Shown: positions 1-9,799 of the stretch, in pieces | Position numbering within the stretch: position 1 is the first letter of the stretch | How the letters are laid out: each line of letters opens with the position of its first letter | Assembly (NCBI GenBank): GCA_030737835.1 | Contig: JAUJYN010000031.1 | Location: forward strand, 1,116,001-1,180,000 | Direction of reading: 5' to 3' | Length of the DNA: 64,000 bases | From: Acorus gramineus | Taxonomy: Eukaryota > Streptophyta > Magnoliopsida > Acorales > Acoraceae | The notes under the pieces: generated by a model | Databases searched by the model: none | Seen by the model: only the letters and a program-made list of their open reading frames with translations | Told to the model about the DNA's origin: nothing | Program-made: the position numbers and the translations under genes

Positions 1-725
1 GTTGTTGGGTCCAGTTATGTATCGATGTTCAAGGATATCGTTGGGCAGTTATCTCGATGTAGATGATCCAGTAGTGTTGTGTAGACCAGTAATTCTGCGT
101 CTCTTCGACCAACGGTATTGTCTCTCCCCAAGAGTCCCAAGAGTCTCCCTCCGGGAGTGAGGGTGAGGGTGAGGTTGGTCGCGCCGTCGCGTGATCTTGT
201 TATCCATTGGGTTTCCACCCATGTTTTCCTTGAAAGGAAATTGCCTTAATATTAAACTTAAACTGTTGTAATGGTGATTGGTTTCCAGCCACTCACTGAG
301 CTTGTAGCTCACTCCTTGCATACTGTTTATTTTGAGGGGCAGTGTTAGGCGTGGAGCTAGAGCTTCCCTGTGGCGTGGTCGTATGTGCGTGGGACGTTCT
401 GTCCGGTGGGTGGCTAGTGCGAGGCTGTCAGCAGTCCTCGTGTCATTTTATGTATTGTATATCGTGCATGTGGCACAGGTTGTATTTTATTTGGACTAGA
501 CTTGGCTCTCGGAGGACGTTGATTATGTATTCGAGTCTGTAATGATATTTTTGGATTACAGACCTATTGATATCTTTATGCTTCCGTTTTTCAGTTGAGT
601 TATCAGCTATCATTGCTTTGCCAGCTTGTGTGTTATTTATTGGATTTATTGTTGACCTCTTTTACTTGATAGCTGATACTTTGTATATTTCCACGTCTCG
701 GGGACGGTCGCCCTGGGGTGTGACA
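1..725 (+). mobile_element. Family-B LTR, 3' end fragment
   Basis: This stretch is closely similar to 38341-39050 and 49676-50386, the right-hand ends of the two LTRs of the family-B element. It ends in CCCTGGGGTGTGACA at 725, the usual family-B terminus with one C-to-T change. No primer-binding site follows, so it is a 3' LTR or a solo LTR whose start lies left of the window. It keeps the conserved CACTGAGCTTGTAGCTCAC block near 290-315 and a GATTACAG acceptor-like site near 553-562. GAGAT (726-730) would be the target duplication, but the partner copy is outside the window. Confidence 0.8.
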
Positions 726-1351
726 GAGATATTTTTGAGTGTGTGGTGCTTCTCTGCACGCTTCCCAATAAAGAAAAAATAAGTGGTTGGGTGAGCCTAA
801 CCCTAACCTCACCCCCCCTTATGGTCACCCCTAGGCACTATTTGGGCATGAAAAAGTCATTTTTGCCCTCCTTTTCTCTCCCTCTCTCTCTCCATTCGAG
901 CTGAACTATCTCCCTCTCTTTCCCCTGGTTTTAGTCCCCTTTTTGGGTGTGTTTTGATGGAGAAGAAGAGGCAATTGAAGGAAGAGCAAGGTGTGTTTGT
1001 GTGTGTGTGTGGGTGCTTTTGTTGTTGTTGTTGTTGTTGATTCTCCTCTCTCTAGCCCCCTTTTATGCCTCTTCTTTTCCCCTATTTTCAGCCAAGAAGG
1101 GCTGGTGGAGAGGCTGAAGAGGAGGTGTTGTGGTGGTCGTGGTTAAGGTGGTCGTGGGTGCAACAAGAGCCCCGCATCTCCCTCTTTCACTTCCTGATTG
1201 AATTTTTAAGTTGTTATTAATTACCGCAAGTGCACGTATCATTACAGAATTATAGATCTAGCAAATACGGGTCGATCCCACAGAGAATTGTTCAAATTAA
1301 ATTATTAATTGATTTACCTAATCGCATTAGACAGGAAGATTGATGAAGGTA
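726..1351. other. Gene-less stretch with LTR-leader-like and unassigned repeat sequence
   Basis: No coding potential is visible. About 860-1190 resembles the CT-rich leader of family-B LTRs (compare 32520-32830): a CT run, a GTGTGTTTGTGT tract, then CAGCCAAGAAGGGCTGGTG and AGCCCCGCATCTCCC. It is probably a broken piece of a related LTR. About 1205-1350 is AT-rich and contains GCAAGTGCACGTATC and GGGTCGATCCCACAG; I cannot assign it to a family. The family-A LTR homology begins abruptly near 1352. Confidence 0.45.
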
Positions 1352-1935
1352 GATCGGGTTCTTACCTATCCTTTCTCTTCTTAGGGTTTTTGGTTTCGAC
1401 CACCTTAGCTAGGTCATATGGAGGTTTTAAAGAGAGGGAGAGAGAGAGAAATTTTGGAGAAGATGATGAATAGTGGGGGAGTTGTAGTCGTGGGATTTAT
1501 TTATCCTCACACACACACCACACACTCTCACACCCTCAATTGGATTAGGTTTAGGCTAGGATTAATTAGGTTTAAGTGCACTTTGACTTGGGTCAACCCA
1601 TCCACACTAGAAAACAAAGGGGGTTGACCAAGTCATGGGCCCACATTTGACCAAGTCAAGTCTCCCAAAGACTTCTCGCTCGGTCAAAACCCGGATACGC
1701 TTCGGAACTGCGAAATTCTGAAACGTTACCGGAATTCGATGAAATTTTTGTGAGTGGCTTGAAATGGCACCAGGACACATAATATGCAGTTAGATTTTCA
1801 ATCGGAGTCCTCAAACTCAGGATGATAGCTAACAGTCCAAAATTTTAGCAGTTCCAATCAAAAATGAAAAAACTGAAAAACTGCCAGAATGTTCCAATGG
1901 TTACCAGAAGGCTAAAAAGTGACACATATATAACA
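1352..1935 (-). repeat. A1 3' LTR, truncated
   Basis: It aligns with 19111-19701 of the A1 5' LTR. On the minus strand it begins TGTTATATATGTGTCAC and is preceded by the polypurine tract. Only about 585 bp remain of an LTR that is 2.9 kb at the other end. Homology stops near 1352 at TAGATCGGG, so the rest was deleted or displaced by another repeat. Confidence 0.8.
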
Positions 1936-1950
1936 TTCTCCCCCCCTTAG
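1936..1950 (-). other. A1 polypurine tract
   Basis: The minus strand reads CTAAGGGGGGGAGAA directly before the 3' LTR start. The same tract precedes the 3' LTRs of A2 (10275-10288) and B (44251-44264). It is the expected primer for plus-strand DNA synthesis in LTR elements. Confidence 0.85.
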
Positions 1951-1983
1951 GAAATTTTGTCCTCAAAATAAATACAAGAACAT

Positions 1984-3892
1984 CTAAGAAGGGAAAAGAT
2001 GTGGATATGCGTCACACATGGCATCCTCGAGCTCCCAAGTGGCCTCGGCATCGGAACGGTGCTGCCATCGCACCTTGACCAGCTGGACGGTCTTGGTGCG
2101 GAGCCTCTTCTCGCGGCGGTCCAGGATCTCAATCGGCTGCTCCACGAATGACAAGTCCGGCTCGAAGACGAGCGGCTCGAACAGAATGACGTGAGCAGGA
2201 TCGTGGACATAGCGCCTCAGCTGCGAGACATGGAAGACATCATGGGCCTGAGCCAACTGTGGGGGCAGAGCTATGCGATAGGCCACCTCTCCAACTCGCT
2301 CGAGGATGAGGAACGGCCCAATGAAACGCAGACTCAGCTTGCCCCGCACACCGAAACGGAAGATGCCCTTCATCGGGGACACCTTCAGGAAGACATGATC
2401 ACCAACCTCGAAGGCGAGCTCACGGCGATGACGGTCGGCGTAGCTCTTCTGACGACTCTGAGCGACTCGGATACGCTCGCGAATCGTCTTCACCATCTCT
2501 GAGGTCTGGTGAATGATCTCTGGTCCCTCCAACTGGCGCTCTCTGACCTCGTCCCAACACAAGGGGGACCTGCAGCTGCGGCCATAGAGCGCCTCATAAG
2601 GAGCCATCCAGATACTCGAGTGGTAGCTGTTGTTGTAGGCAAACTCCACCAACGGAAGGTGCCTCTCCCAACTGCCCCCAAAATCGAGAACGCAGGCTCG
2701 CAGCATGTCCTCCAGGGTCTGAATCGTCCTCTCCGACTGGCCGTCCGTCTGCGGATGAAACGCTGTACTGAAATGGAGGTTCGTACCAAGGGCGTGCTGG
2801 AGGCTACGCCAGAACCTCGAAGTAAAACGCGCGTCTCGATCAGAAATGATGCTGACGGGAGTGCCATGGAGACGAACAATCTCTGAGACGAACAACTGCG
2901 CCAGGGTGTCCAGAGAATCGGTGAGTCGGATGGGGAGGAAATGAGCGGACTTCGTCAGCCGATCGACGATCACCCAGATGGCATCGCGACCCGAACGTGA
3001 CCTCGGCAAACCCGAGACGAAGTCCATGGTGATCTGCTCCCACTTCCACTGAGGAATCTCAATGGACTGCAGCTTCCCCGCAGGGCGCTGATGCTCCGAC
3101 TTCACCTGCTGGCATACTAAGCATCGGGCAACGAAACGGGCAATATCCGTCTTCATCCCGCGCCACCAGTAGCCACGACGAAGGCCCCTGTACATCTTCG
3201 TGCCACCAGGATGCACTGTGTACCTCGAACGATGGGCCTCGTCCAGAATCTTCTGCTTCAGCTCAGTGTCGTCAGGAATGCATACTCGGCCTCTGAACCG
3301 CAGGATCCCGTCCTCGTGAATCTGGTAGTCCGGACGCTCGCCCCGGGTGACGCCTTCAGAGAGGACTATAAAATGCGGATCCTGAGCCTGAGCCGTGCGG
3401 ATATCGTCGAGAAGGACTGGCTGCACCACTAGCCTTGCCAAAAAGCCACCCACAGGAGTCTCTCGAACACTGATCCAGCAAGCGGCCTCCTCTAGAAGCC
3501 TCCAACGACGTACAGCCATGTGGGCGGCCATGCCCAAGGGCTGCCTGCTGAGAGCATCCGCCACGACATTCGCCTTACCCGGATGGTAAGCGATGTCACA
3601 ATCATAGTCCGTCAGGAACTCGACCCAACGTCTCTGACGCATGTTGAGCTCCGGCTGGGACTGCAAATATGTCAAGCTCTTATGATCAGTAAAGAGCTTG
3701 AACTCCTCGCCATAGAGGTAATGCCTCCACATCTTCAGCGCAAAGATGATCGCTGCCAACTCAAGGTCGTGGGTGGGGTAATTCTGCTCATGGGGCTTCA
3801 ACTGACGCGACGCGTAAGCCACAACCTTATCGTGCTGCATCAGGACGCAGCCCACACCCAACTGCGATGCATCAGTGTAAACTGCGAACCCA
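1984..3892 (-). CDS. A1 pol 3' half: RNase H, integrase, chromodomain
   Basis: An uninterrupted 625-codon reading frame (3861-1984), with RNase H sequence continuing upstream to the insertion junction at 3892. In order it shows: the RNase H core (TDHKSLTYL, then [13 protein letters not shown], roughly residues 1-105); the integrase H2C2 zinc finger ([10 protein letters not shown] ... CLVCQQ, about 208-250); the integrase catalytic core with [20 protein letters not shown] and [13 protein letters not shown] (about 265-420); a GPY/F-type module ([18 protein letters not shown]); and a C-terminal chromodomain ([19 protein letters not shown]). It ends YPHLFPS, followed shortly by the polypurine tract. 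This half looks intact. The initial Met is only the first Met after the break, because the true frame came from upstream pol. Membership of the chromovirus Tekay/Del group is inferred from domain order and wording of motifs. Confidence 0.9.
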
Positions 3893-4160
3893 CCACTTGT
3901 TATATATGTGTCACTTTTAACCTGCTGGTAACCGTTGGAGCGTTCTGGCGGTTTTTCGTTTTTTTTCGGTTTTCGATCGGAACCGCTAATTTTTGGACTG
4001 TTAGCTATCGTCCTGAGTTAGAGGACTCCGATTGAAAATCCGACTGCATATTTGGTGTCCTGGTGCCATTTTAGGCCTCTCACGAAAATTTCGTTGAATT
4101 CCGGTAACGTTTCCGAAATTTCGCAGTTCCGGGGCGTATCTGGGTTTTTAAGTCGCTTGC

Positions 4161-4168
4161 TATATAAA
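4161..4168 (+). promoter_or_regulatory. TATA box of A2 5' LTR
   Basis: TATATAAA follows a GTCGCTTGC stretch and precedes a CT-rich leader, as expected for the U3 promoter of a plant LTR. The corresponding position in the 3' LTR (about 10550) reads CTTTATAAG and is weakened. Confidence 0.55.
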
Positions 4169-4486
4169 GTGAAATCTAAAAATAGCTTGGCACTATTCAT
4201 CATCTCCTACCTTGAGCCCTCTCTCTCCTCTCCTCCGTTTTTCTTCCATTTGAGGCCCTTAGACCCCTCAAAGCTTAAAAGTTAAAACCTAGGAAGTGTA
4301 GATCGGGTCCCGATCTACACCCCGGTGGTTTCAAATCCCAATTCTGGCGAGATTTGCCCCTCCGTCCGCCCTCTCTTCGTCCCTGATTTGAGCCATCTCG
4401 GTGGTGGAGGTAGATCCGGGCATTGGAAGCCCTTTGGGAGAGGTTTCGGTGCGCGGAGAGCAACCGGATTTCCTTTCCTCCCCTTG

Positions 4487-5937
4487 GTAAGCCTCTTTTT
4501 CCTCTCTTTCTTGCTTAGATGTATGCTAGGAGGGTGGAAATGGGGTTGGGTGGAGGTTGGCGGCGGTGGGTGGCCGTCGGAGGGCTGTGGGAGGCGGTCG
4601 GAGGCTGTGGTGGTGGTCGGAGGTGGGTGGTAGAGGAGCTCGGGCTGGCAGGCGTGCAGCTCGGGCTGGCGGGCTGCTGTCTCGGGTAGGGCAGCAGCGC
4701 AGGGTGGTGCAGGCGCAGTGGTTGGCGCGGGCGCGCGCGCGCGTGCGCACGGGCGTGAGCGCGTGCGTGCGCTCGGGCGGTGCTGGGGGCCAGCAGGGCT
4801 GGGCGTGCGGGCGCTCGGCTGGCGCTGGAGGCCAGCAGAGCTTGGCGTGCGCGCTGGGCCGGTTGGCAGGGCTAGCTCGGGTAGGCTGGGAGCAGGTGCA
4901 CCAGTTTGCCGGGCGCGCGAGCGCGTGCGCGCGGGTGCGCGCGCGGGCGTGTGCTCGGGGGGTGCAGGGAGAGGCGTGCGGAGCAGGCTGCTGGGCTGTG
5001 CGCGCTGGCAGGCCGGGCGAGCTGGCTGGGCGCGCAGGCGAGCAGGGCAGGGGCGCTCAGGCATCAGGCGGGCAGTGCCCCGGGCGTGCAGGCGAGCGGT
5101 GCTCGGCCCACTCGGCGACGCGCGCAGGCAGGCAACGCGGGCAGCAGCACGGGCAGGCTGGCAGGCGCGCTGGGAGCGTGCTGCCAGGCGCGCTTGGCGC
5201 GTGCTGCGCGGGCGTGCGCATGGACGCTGGGTGAGGGTCCCGGGCGCTGGGCGCTGAGCGCTGGGCGCTAGGTCGCGGGTACCGGGTGCTGGCCGAGGGT
5301 GCTGGGCGCTGGGCGCTGGGGCGCTGGGCACCGCTGCGGGGTGTCGTGCAGGGTGCGCGCGGGGCGTGGTGAGGCGGCTGGTGGTGCGCGCGGGGCGGAG
5401 CCGACGGTGCGCGCGGGGTGCGCGCGGGGGCGGAGCTGACGGTGCGCGCGGGGCGAGGCGCTGGGTGCGCGGGGTGTGCGACGTGCTCGCGTGGTGTGCG
5501 CGGGGTGTGCGCGGGTGCTACGCGTGGGGCGCAGGGCACTCGGGCGTGCGGCAGGGAGTGCTGGGCGCTGCGCTGGGGCGCAGTGCAGGCGGGGGGTGCG
5601 CGCGGGCGCTGCGCGGGGGCGCGGTGCGTGCGGGTGCACCCAGGGCCGGACGCGCGGTGTGCACGGGCGTGCGCGTGCGTGCGCCCGGGCGTGCAGTGTG
5701 TCCGGGGCTTGCGGGCAGATGCTCGGCAGGCTGTCCGGGCGCGCGGGCCGGGGCTCGGCGGTGCGCCCGAGGCGGGTGGCCGTGCGTGCGGTTGCCCGGT
5801 GGGCTCGAGAGTGAGTCGGGATGCTCGGATACGCGTGCGTACGGGCCGTATGTACGTTTGTCCGAGTGTAAGGTATTTTAGATGTATTTTTGTGTATTTA
5901 TGTATTGTTCTCACCATATTGAATGTCTGTCTTGCAG
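4487..5937 (+). other. Putative LTR leader intron containing a GC-rich block
   Basis: GT at 4487-4488 in CTTGGTAAGC and AG at 5936-5937 in TGTCTTGCAG could be the two ends of a spliceable leader intron. Between them, about 4620-5830 is extremely GC-rich low-complexity sequence built from GCGCGGG, GCGCTGGGC and GCAGGC-like words. Long ORFs in several frames here are compositional. Equivalent site pairs exist in all the other long LTRs in the window, with very different spacing. Splicing is inferred, not demonstrated. Confidence 0.45.
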
Positions 5938-5992
5938 ATCTAGACGGACGGTCGCGCGACGACCCCGATCTCTGGTGAGTGGGACAATCCAA

Positions 5993-6043
5993 CCCAGTAG
6001 AGAGGTGTTATACGCACTTGGGCGTATACCGACCTCTCCTGGG
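5993..6043 (+). ncRNA. Conserved stem-loop in LTR leader
   Basis: CCCAG (5993-5997) can pair with CTGGG (6039-6043), GAGAGGT (6000-6006) with ACCTCTC (6032-6038), and TATACGC (6009-6015) with GCGTATA (6022-6028), leaving loop ACTTGG. It sits about 20 nt after the donor-like GGTGAGT. Other family-A LTRs keep the structure despite sequence changes. The type is given as ncRNA only because it looks like an RNA structural element; no function is known to me. Confidence 0.5.
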
Positions 6044-6734
6044 GTACCATGGATAGATATTGGCATGTGTAATATGTATATCATGCGAGCATGATTTAAT
6101 TGTAGAATGCATGTTACCCTAGACTTTGCATGTTAGGGACTTGCACCCTTAGGATATGTGTATGAGCCATGCAGCATGTCCCCTGTTCCATGTTAGGAAG
6201 CCCGACCGATGCATGTGCCCTACTAGTTTATTTATTAAATTAAATACTAGTATTTGTTAAATTGCATGTTATAGTGAATATTATAGGGGAGGGGCCTTGC
6301 GAGGACAGCGGTGAGACCCGGGTTAGGGTACACCGTGTTCCTTGTTTGGTTGTCGGGGTGTCCTATAACGGGAACTCACGCTGCCCTCCCGAGTTTCTTT
6401 CCCCAACGATATTCCACCCTGTTATAACCTTATGCATGTTCCCCGCATCGTAGTTATGCGCCCTGGTGGGTTCTGAGGAATTCAGAACATTAGTGTTGTT
6501 ATGATGTGTTGTCTGCGGATCCGAGTGGATCATATGCGATGGATAGGCTGTTCTGTTCCCTTCGTTGGATCCGTGTAGAGACTACCTCAGCGTTAGACAG
6601 GTTGTCCCGTGCAGGGGCTCCCAGTAGTAGGCGCCTCCTGATCTGGTAGAAGGACTGTGCTGAACGTGGGAGTGGCCAAACGACCTACGGAGTGAGGAGA
6701 GACTATCGGTGGACCAAGGGTGACCAACAGCCTA

Positions 6735-6985
6735 GTCAGTCCCAAGAGCCTAGGTCACCTGTTGAGGGTGAGGGTGAGGGTATGGTGGGCCGGCGATGTG
6801 GCGACCCACTGGATTGTAAGTCCCAATATCCTATGTCACCCATTGAGGGTGAGGGTGAGGGTGTAGCGGGTTGGTGGTAGCGACCCGCTGGTTTTGTGCA
6901 GTTAGTCCCAATATCCTTGGTCACCCATTGAGGGTGAGGGTGAGGGTGTAGTGGGTTGGCGTAGCGACCCACTAGTTGCGGAGTT
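6735..6985 (+). repeat. Tandem repeat of three hairpin-bearing units in LTR
   Basis: Three units of about 85 bp share CCCAATATCCTATGTCACC, then GAGGGTGAGGGTGAGGGTG, then an inverted pair around an 11-12 nt loop. The pairs are GTGGG/CCCAC (unit 1), AGCGGGT/ACCCGCT (unit 2, 6865-6889) and AGTGGGT/ACCCACT (unit 3, about 6950-6973). The C-G versus T-A difference between units 2 and 3 is compensatory. Copy number varies between LTRs. Confidence 0.75.
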
Positions 6986-7515
6986 GTTATCATTTTATGG
7001 CTTGGGTATGATTGTGGATTATAAAGTTTATCTGGTTGTGGTCAATATTGTCTGTGATGCATGGGTTGTGCCGTTCACTGAGCGTGTGGCTCACCCCTCG
7101 CATAATATTTTTCTTCAGTGTCATCTGAGTCGGATCTGGAGGAGGAGCTCCCCGAGGGATTTCATCAGTAGCGGAGTAGCGCCACGTCCCGCGAGTTGCA
7201 GAGGCTATCAGCATCCCTTGAGCTTGTATGTATTATTTTCCGTGCTTGGGCACGCGTTTGTGTTGTATTTGGATGTCTTTGTATGTATATTGGCTCTCAC
7301 AGGACATGTGATTATGTATGGAGTCTGTAGTGTGTTTTGATTACAGATTCAGTCTTTAGCTTCCGCATTTGGTGTATATATCATGTCAGCCCTGCTTTTG
7401 TTGTCTGTGTGTCATTCTGGTTGCTTGTGTATGATATATTATTGACCTCCTGTGTAGATTCTGATATTTTATATACACTTGCCGCGTCCGGGGACGCCGG
7501 GGCGTGACAAATTGG

Positions 7516-7527
7516 TGGTATCAGAGC
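7516..7527 (+). other. A2 primer-binding site (initiator tRNA-Met)
   Basis: TGGTATCAGAGC, six bases after the LTR end at 7509, is complementary to the 3' end of plant initiator tRNA-Met. The same motif is at 39057-39068 in B and, reversed, at 16748-16759 in A1. Confidence 0.92.
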
Positions 7528-7629
7528 CTGGTCCTGTCAGAGCCAATGGTCTTCTTTCGTAGAGATGAGTCCTAGGATTTTGATATGAGTATTCTGATCC
7601 TAGTGTCTGGTTTTCTTAGGATTGCTGAT

Positions 7630-8935
7630 ATGTCTCCTCGTGGAGGACGGCGCGGACATGGTCCCTCTCGACCTTTGGAGGTTTCCGGACCTACCGGAGG
7701 CGAGGATGCTACTGGAGAGTCCACGGCTGTGAGGCCAGGATCGGCGCAGGAGCCTCCCGCACGGGAACGTGCGTTCGCTCGGATAGCGGATTCGTTGGAG
7801 ACTCGGATCAAGGCACTGGAGGCCCAGACCAGAGTGTTGGTAGAGCAGGCGCGGGAGATCCGGGAGCTGAGGGCGGCCCGTGATGCAGTTCCACAGGTCC
7901 CCTTGGTAGCAGATCCGTCTGTGGTACCCGAAGTACCCCCAGTCCCCGTGGTGATTCCAGCGGCGAGGGTTCAGGATCCCCTGGCGAGGGAGGTGGGACT
8001 AGAGGCTGCAGCGCGGGTGCAGCAGAGTAGCCTCGCAGCCTTTTGAAGCTCCATCCTCCCGAGTTCTATGGCCAGTTGGCGGATCCCCTTGCCCCAGAGC
8101 GATGGTTGATGGAGGTGGAGGTGATCTTCTCGACCATGCTTTGCACCGATCGCCAGCGAGTCTCTCTGGCCACCTTCATGCTGAAGGGTAGCGCTGCCGA
8201 CTGGTGGGCTACCCGAGTGGTGGACATTCCAGAGGGAGTGGAGCAGCTTTCTTGGGCAGGATTCCGGAGGTATTTCCTGGAGGAGTACTTCCCGTTCTCG
8301 GCGCAGCAGATCGTGGTGCAGGAGTTTGTGCGGTTGACGCAGGGCTCTATGTCTGTCGCCGACTACTCCACGCGCTTCACGAGGCAAGATTCGCTCCAGC
8401 CTTGGTGATGGACGAAGAGGCGCGGTGCCGCCGTTTCGAGCTTGGTCTCTGCAGCGCCATTCGGGTGCATGTCTCCTCCCAGGCTTTCTCGAGGTTCTCG
8501 GACTTGGTGTCTCGGGCGAAGACAATCGAGCGAGACCTCGGGATCATCGTAGGGGTTCCGACCCCTTCTGCAGATCAGGGTCCTTCCGGGAGTCGGGACC
8601 AGGGGCAGCGCAAGAGGAGGAGGCCCCGTTTCGATCAGTCAGCGGCTGCCTCTCCTCCAGCAGATGCGGTGCCAGCGTGGGATCCAGCACCCATTGCGGC
8701 AGTGCCCATCCAGTCCTGGCAGCCAGAGAGGCGGCGCTGTTTCCATTGTCAGCGCATCGGGCATATCAGATACAATTGCCCTGATGCTGGCCGACCCTGT
8801 GTGCTACCTCAGCAGTGGCAGCCGGCGGGGCGTGCTCCTGCTCCTCTGCCGCAGTTTGTTCAAGGCAGAGTTGCAGCTCTTTCGGCTGAGGAGGCGCAGG
8901 TTTCGGGCGTCATGGTTCGAGGTAATGTTTTGTTT
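7630..8935 (+). pseudogene. A2 gag, frameshifted, ending at start of protease
   Basis: The reading begins ATGTCTCCTCGTGGAGGACG at 7630, matching the A1 gag start. It runs to a stop near 8046, shifts frame into 8043-8408 (gag capsid region with LATFMLKGSAADWW), and shifts again near 8390 into the frame that continues to about 8935. A zinc knuckle [14 protein letters not shown] (CX2CX4HX4C) lies near 8736-8778. Homology ends at the protease start (FSQLPMN), where the catalytic DSG would follow in A1. At least two frameshifts make it non-coding as it stands. Confidence 0.85.
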
Positions 8936-9799
8936 TCCCAGCTCCCTATGAATATATGTGTGTTGGTTGCTGTTAAGCATGTGTGTATTATCTCGATGAG
9001 CGGGTAATGAGTGTGGTTGTTCGAGTTAAAGAGGCCGGGTTGTAGCCGTCCTGGCAGGAGGCTCTCATCCGTAGGTACCGCCGATGCAGTCGGAGGGGTA
9101 CTGATCGTGGGAGTGTGTCAGGTAGGGGCTAACCCGGAAATGGATTAATGGATGATGTCGCGAGCGTGGAATCGCTCTCCCCTTCGTTGGATCCGCGTAG
9201 TACAGCCCCGGCGTTAGACAGGCTCCCGGTCAGAGGACCAGGCGAGCTACGGAGCGGGGAGAGGCTACCGGTGGACCAGGGGTAGAGAGCAGTCTAAGTC
9301 TCTCCCAAAGTCCCAATATGTCTCCTGATGGGAGTGAGGGTGTGGATGAGACAAAGACGCGTCACCTCGTGACCCAAATGCTCGACCATTCCCACGGAGG
9401 TTGGGTCCGGTCTTGAGATGGATGTTGAAGGATATCGGTGGGTGATCATCTAGATGTAGGTGATCAAGTGCGGTTAGTGGTGTTCTTTAAAATGTCTTCT
9501 TCTAGTGTTCCTTTCTGGATTAAGGGGCCTTGTGAGGTCAGCGTTGAACCCGGGCTAGGGTACTTCGTGTTCCTTGTTTGGTTGTCGGGGTATCCTATAT
9601 CGGGATTTCATGGTGCCCTCCGAGGTTTCTTTTCTCAGGCAAGGGATACCATGGAAGCATCAGATGGATGAAAGATCAAGTGTGAGTTTTGGTTGGTGGT
9701 TAAGGCCTTTTGGGCTGAGTGATTTCTGGTAAAGGCATATCTGTGGACCCGGGTAAGACGCTTGCTATGTCGAATTGGCGTAGGCCGTCGAACCCCGCA
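8936..9799 (+). other. Captured LTR-like sequence inside A2
   Basis: About 9010-9470 matches the downstream half of family-B LTRs (compare 37905-38400: CCGGGTTGTAG, GTAGGTACC, TCCCCTTCGTTGGATCC). About 9525-9620 matches a family-A LTR block (compare 6290-6400: GGGGCCTTGCGAGG, TTCCTTGTTTGGTTGTCGGG). This occupies the place of protease and most of RT. The second block also occurs inside B (39490-39620) with the same neighbouring words, so the two interiors share ancestry. Confidence 0.7.

Larger units (their letters stand above)
3898..7509 (+). repeat. A2 5' LTR
   Basis: A 3612-bp LTR, TG...CA bounded. Internal order: U3 with TATATAAAG at 4161; a CT-rich leader; a donor-like GGTAAG at 4486; a GC-rich low-complexity block of about 1.2 kb; an acceptor-like TTGCAG at 5932-5937; a second donor-like GGTGAGT near 5974; a stem-loop at 5993-6043; three hairpin-bearing tandem units (about 6735-6985); the conserved CACTGAGCGTGTGGCTCAC block near 7076; and an acceptor-like GATTACAG near 7339-7346. 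It is similar to the 3' LTR except for a few substitutions, indels in the GC-rich block, and a 105-bp segment that the 3' LTR has lost. Confidence 0.92.

Noticed and set aside
797..812. CCTAACCCTAACC as an interstitial telomere repeat
   Set aside because: Fewer than two full plant telomere units (CCCTAAA) and no array; likewise the CCCTAACCCTAACCC near 43137.
2191..3049. ORFs overlapping A1 integrase in other frames
   Set aside because: Shadows of the 625-codon pol frame, which carries the integrase motifs.
4315..5992. Long ORFs on both strands (up to 338 residues, Ala/Arg/Pro/Gly-rich) in the GC-rich LTR block
   Set aside because: All frames on both strands are open because the sequence is GC-rich and repetitive. 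The same pattern recurs in every LTR copy with shifted frames and lengths, so it is compositional, not coding.
7516..7527. tRNA gene at the TGGTATCAGAGC sites
   Set aside because: Only the 12-nt primer complement is present; no cloverleaf. It is a primer-binding site.
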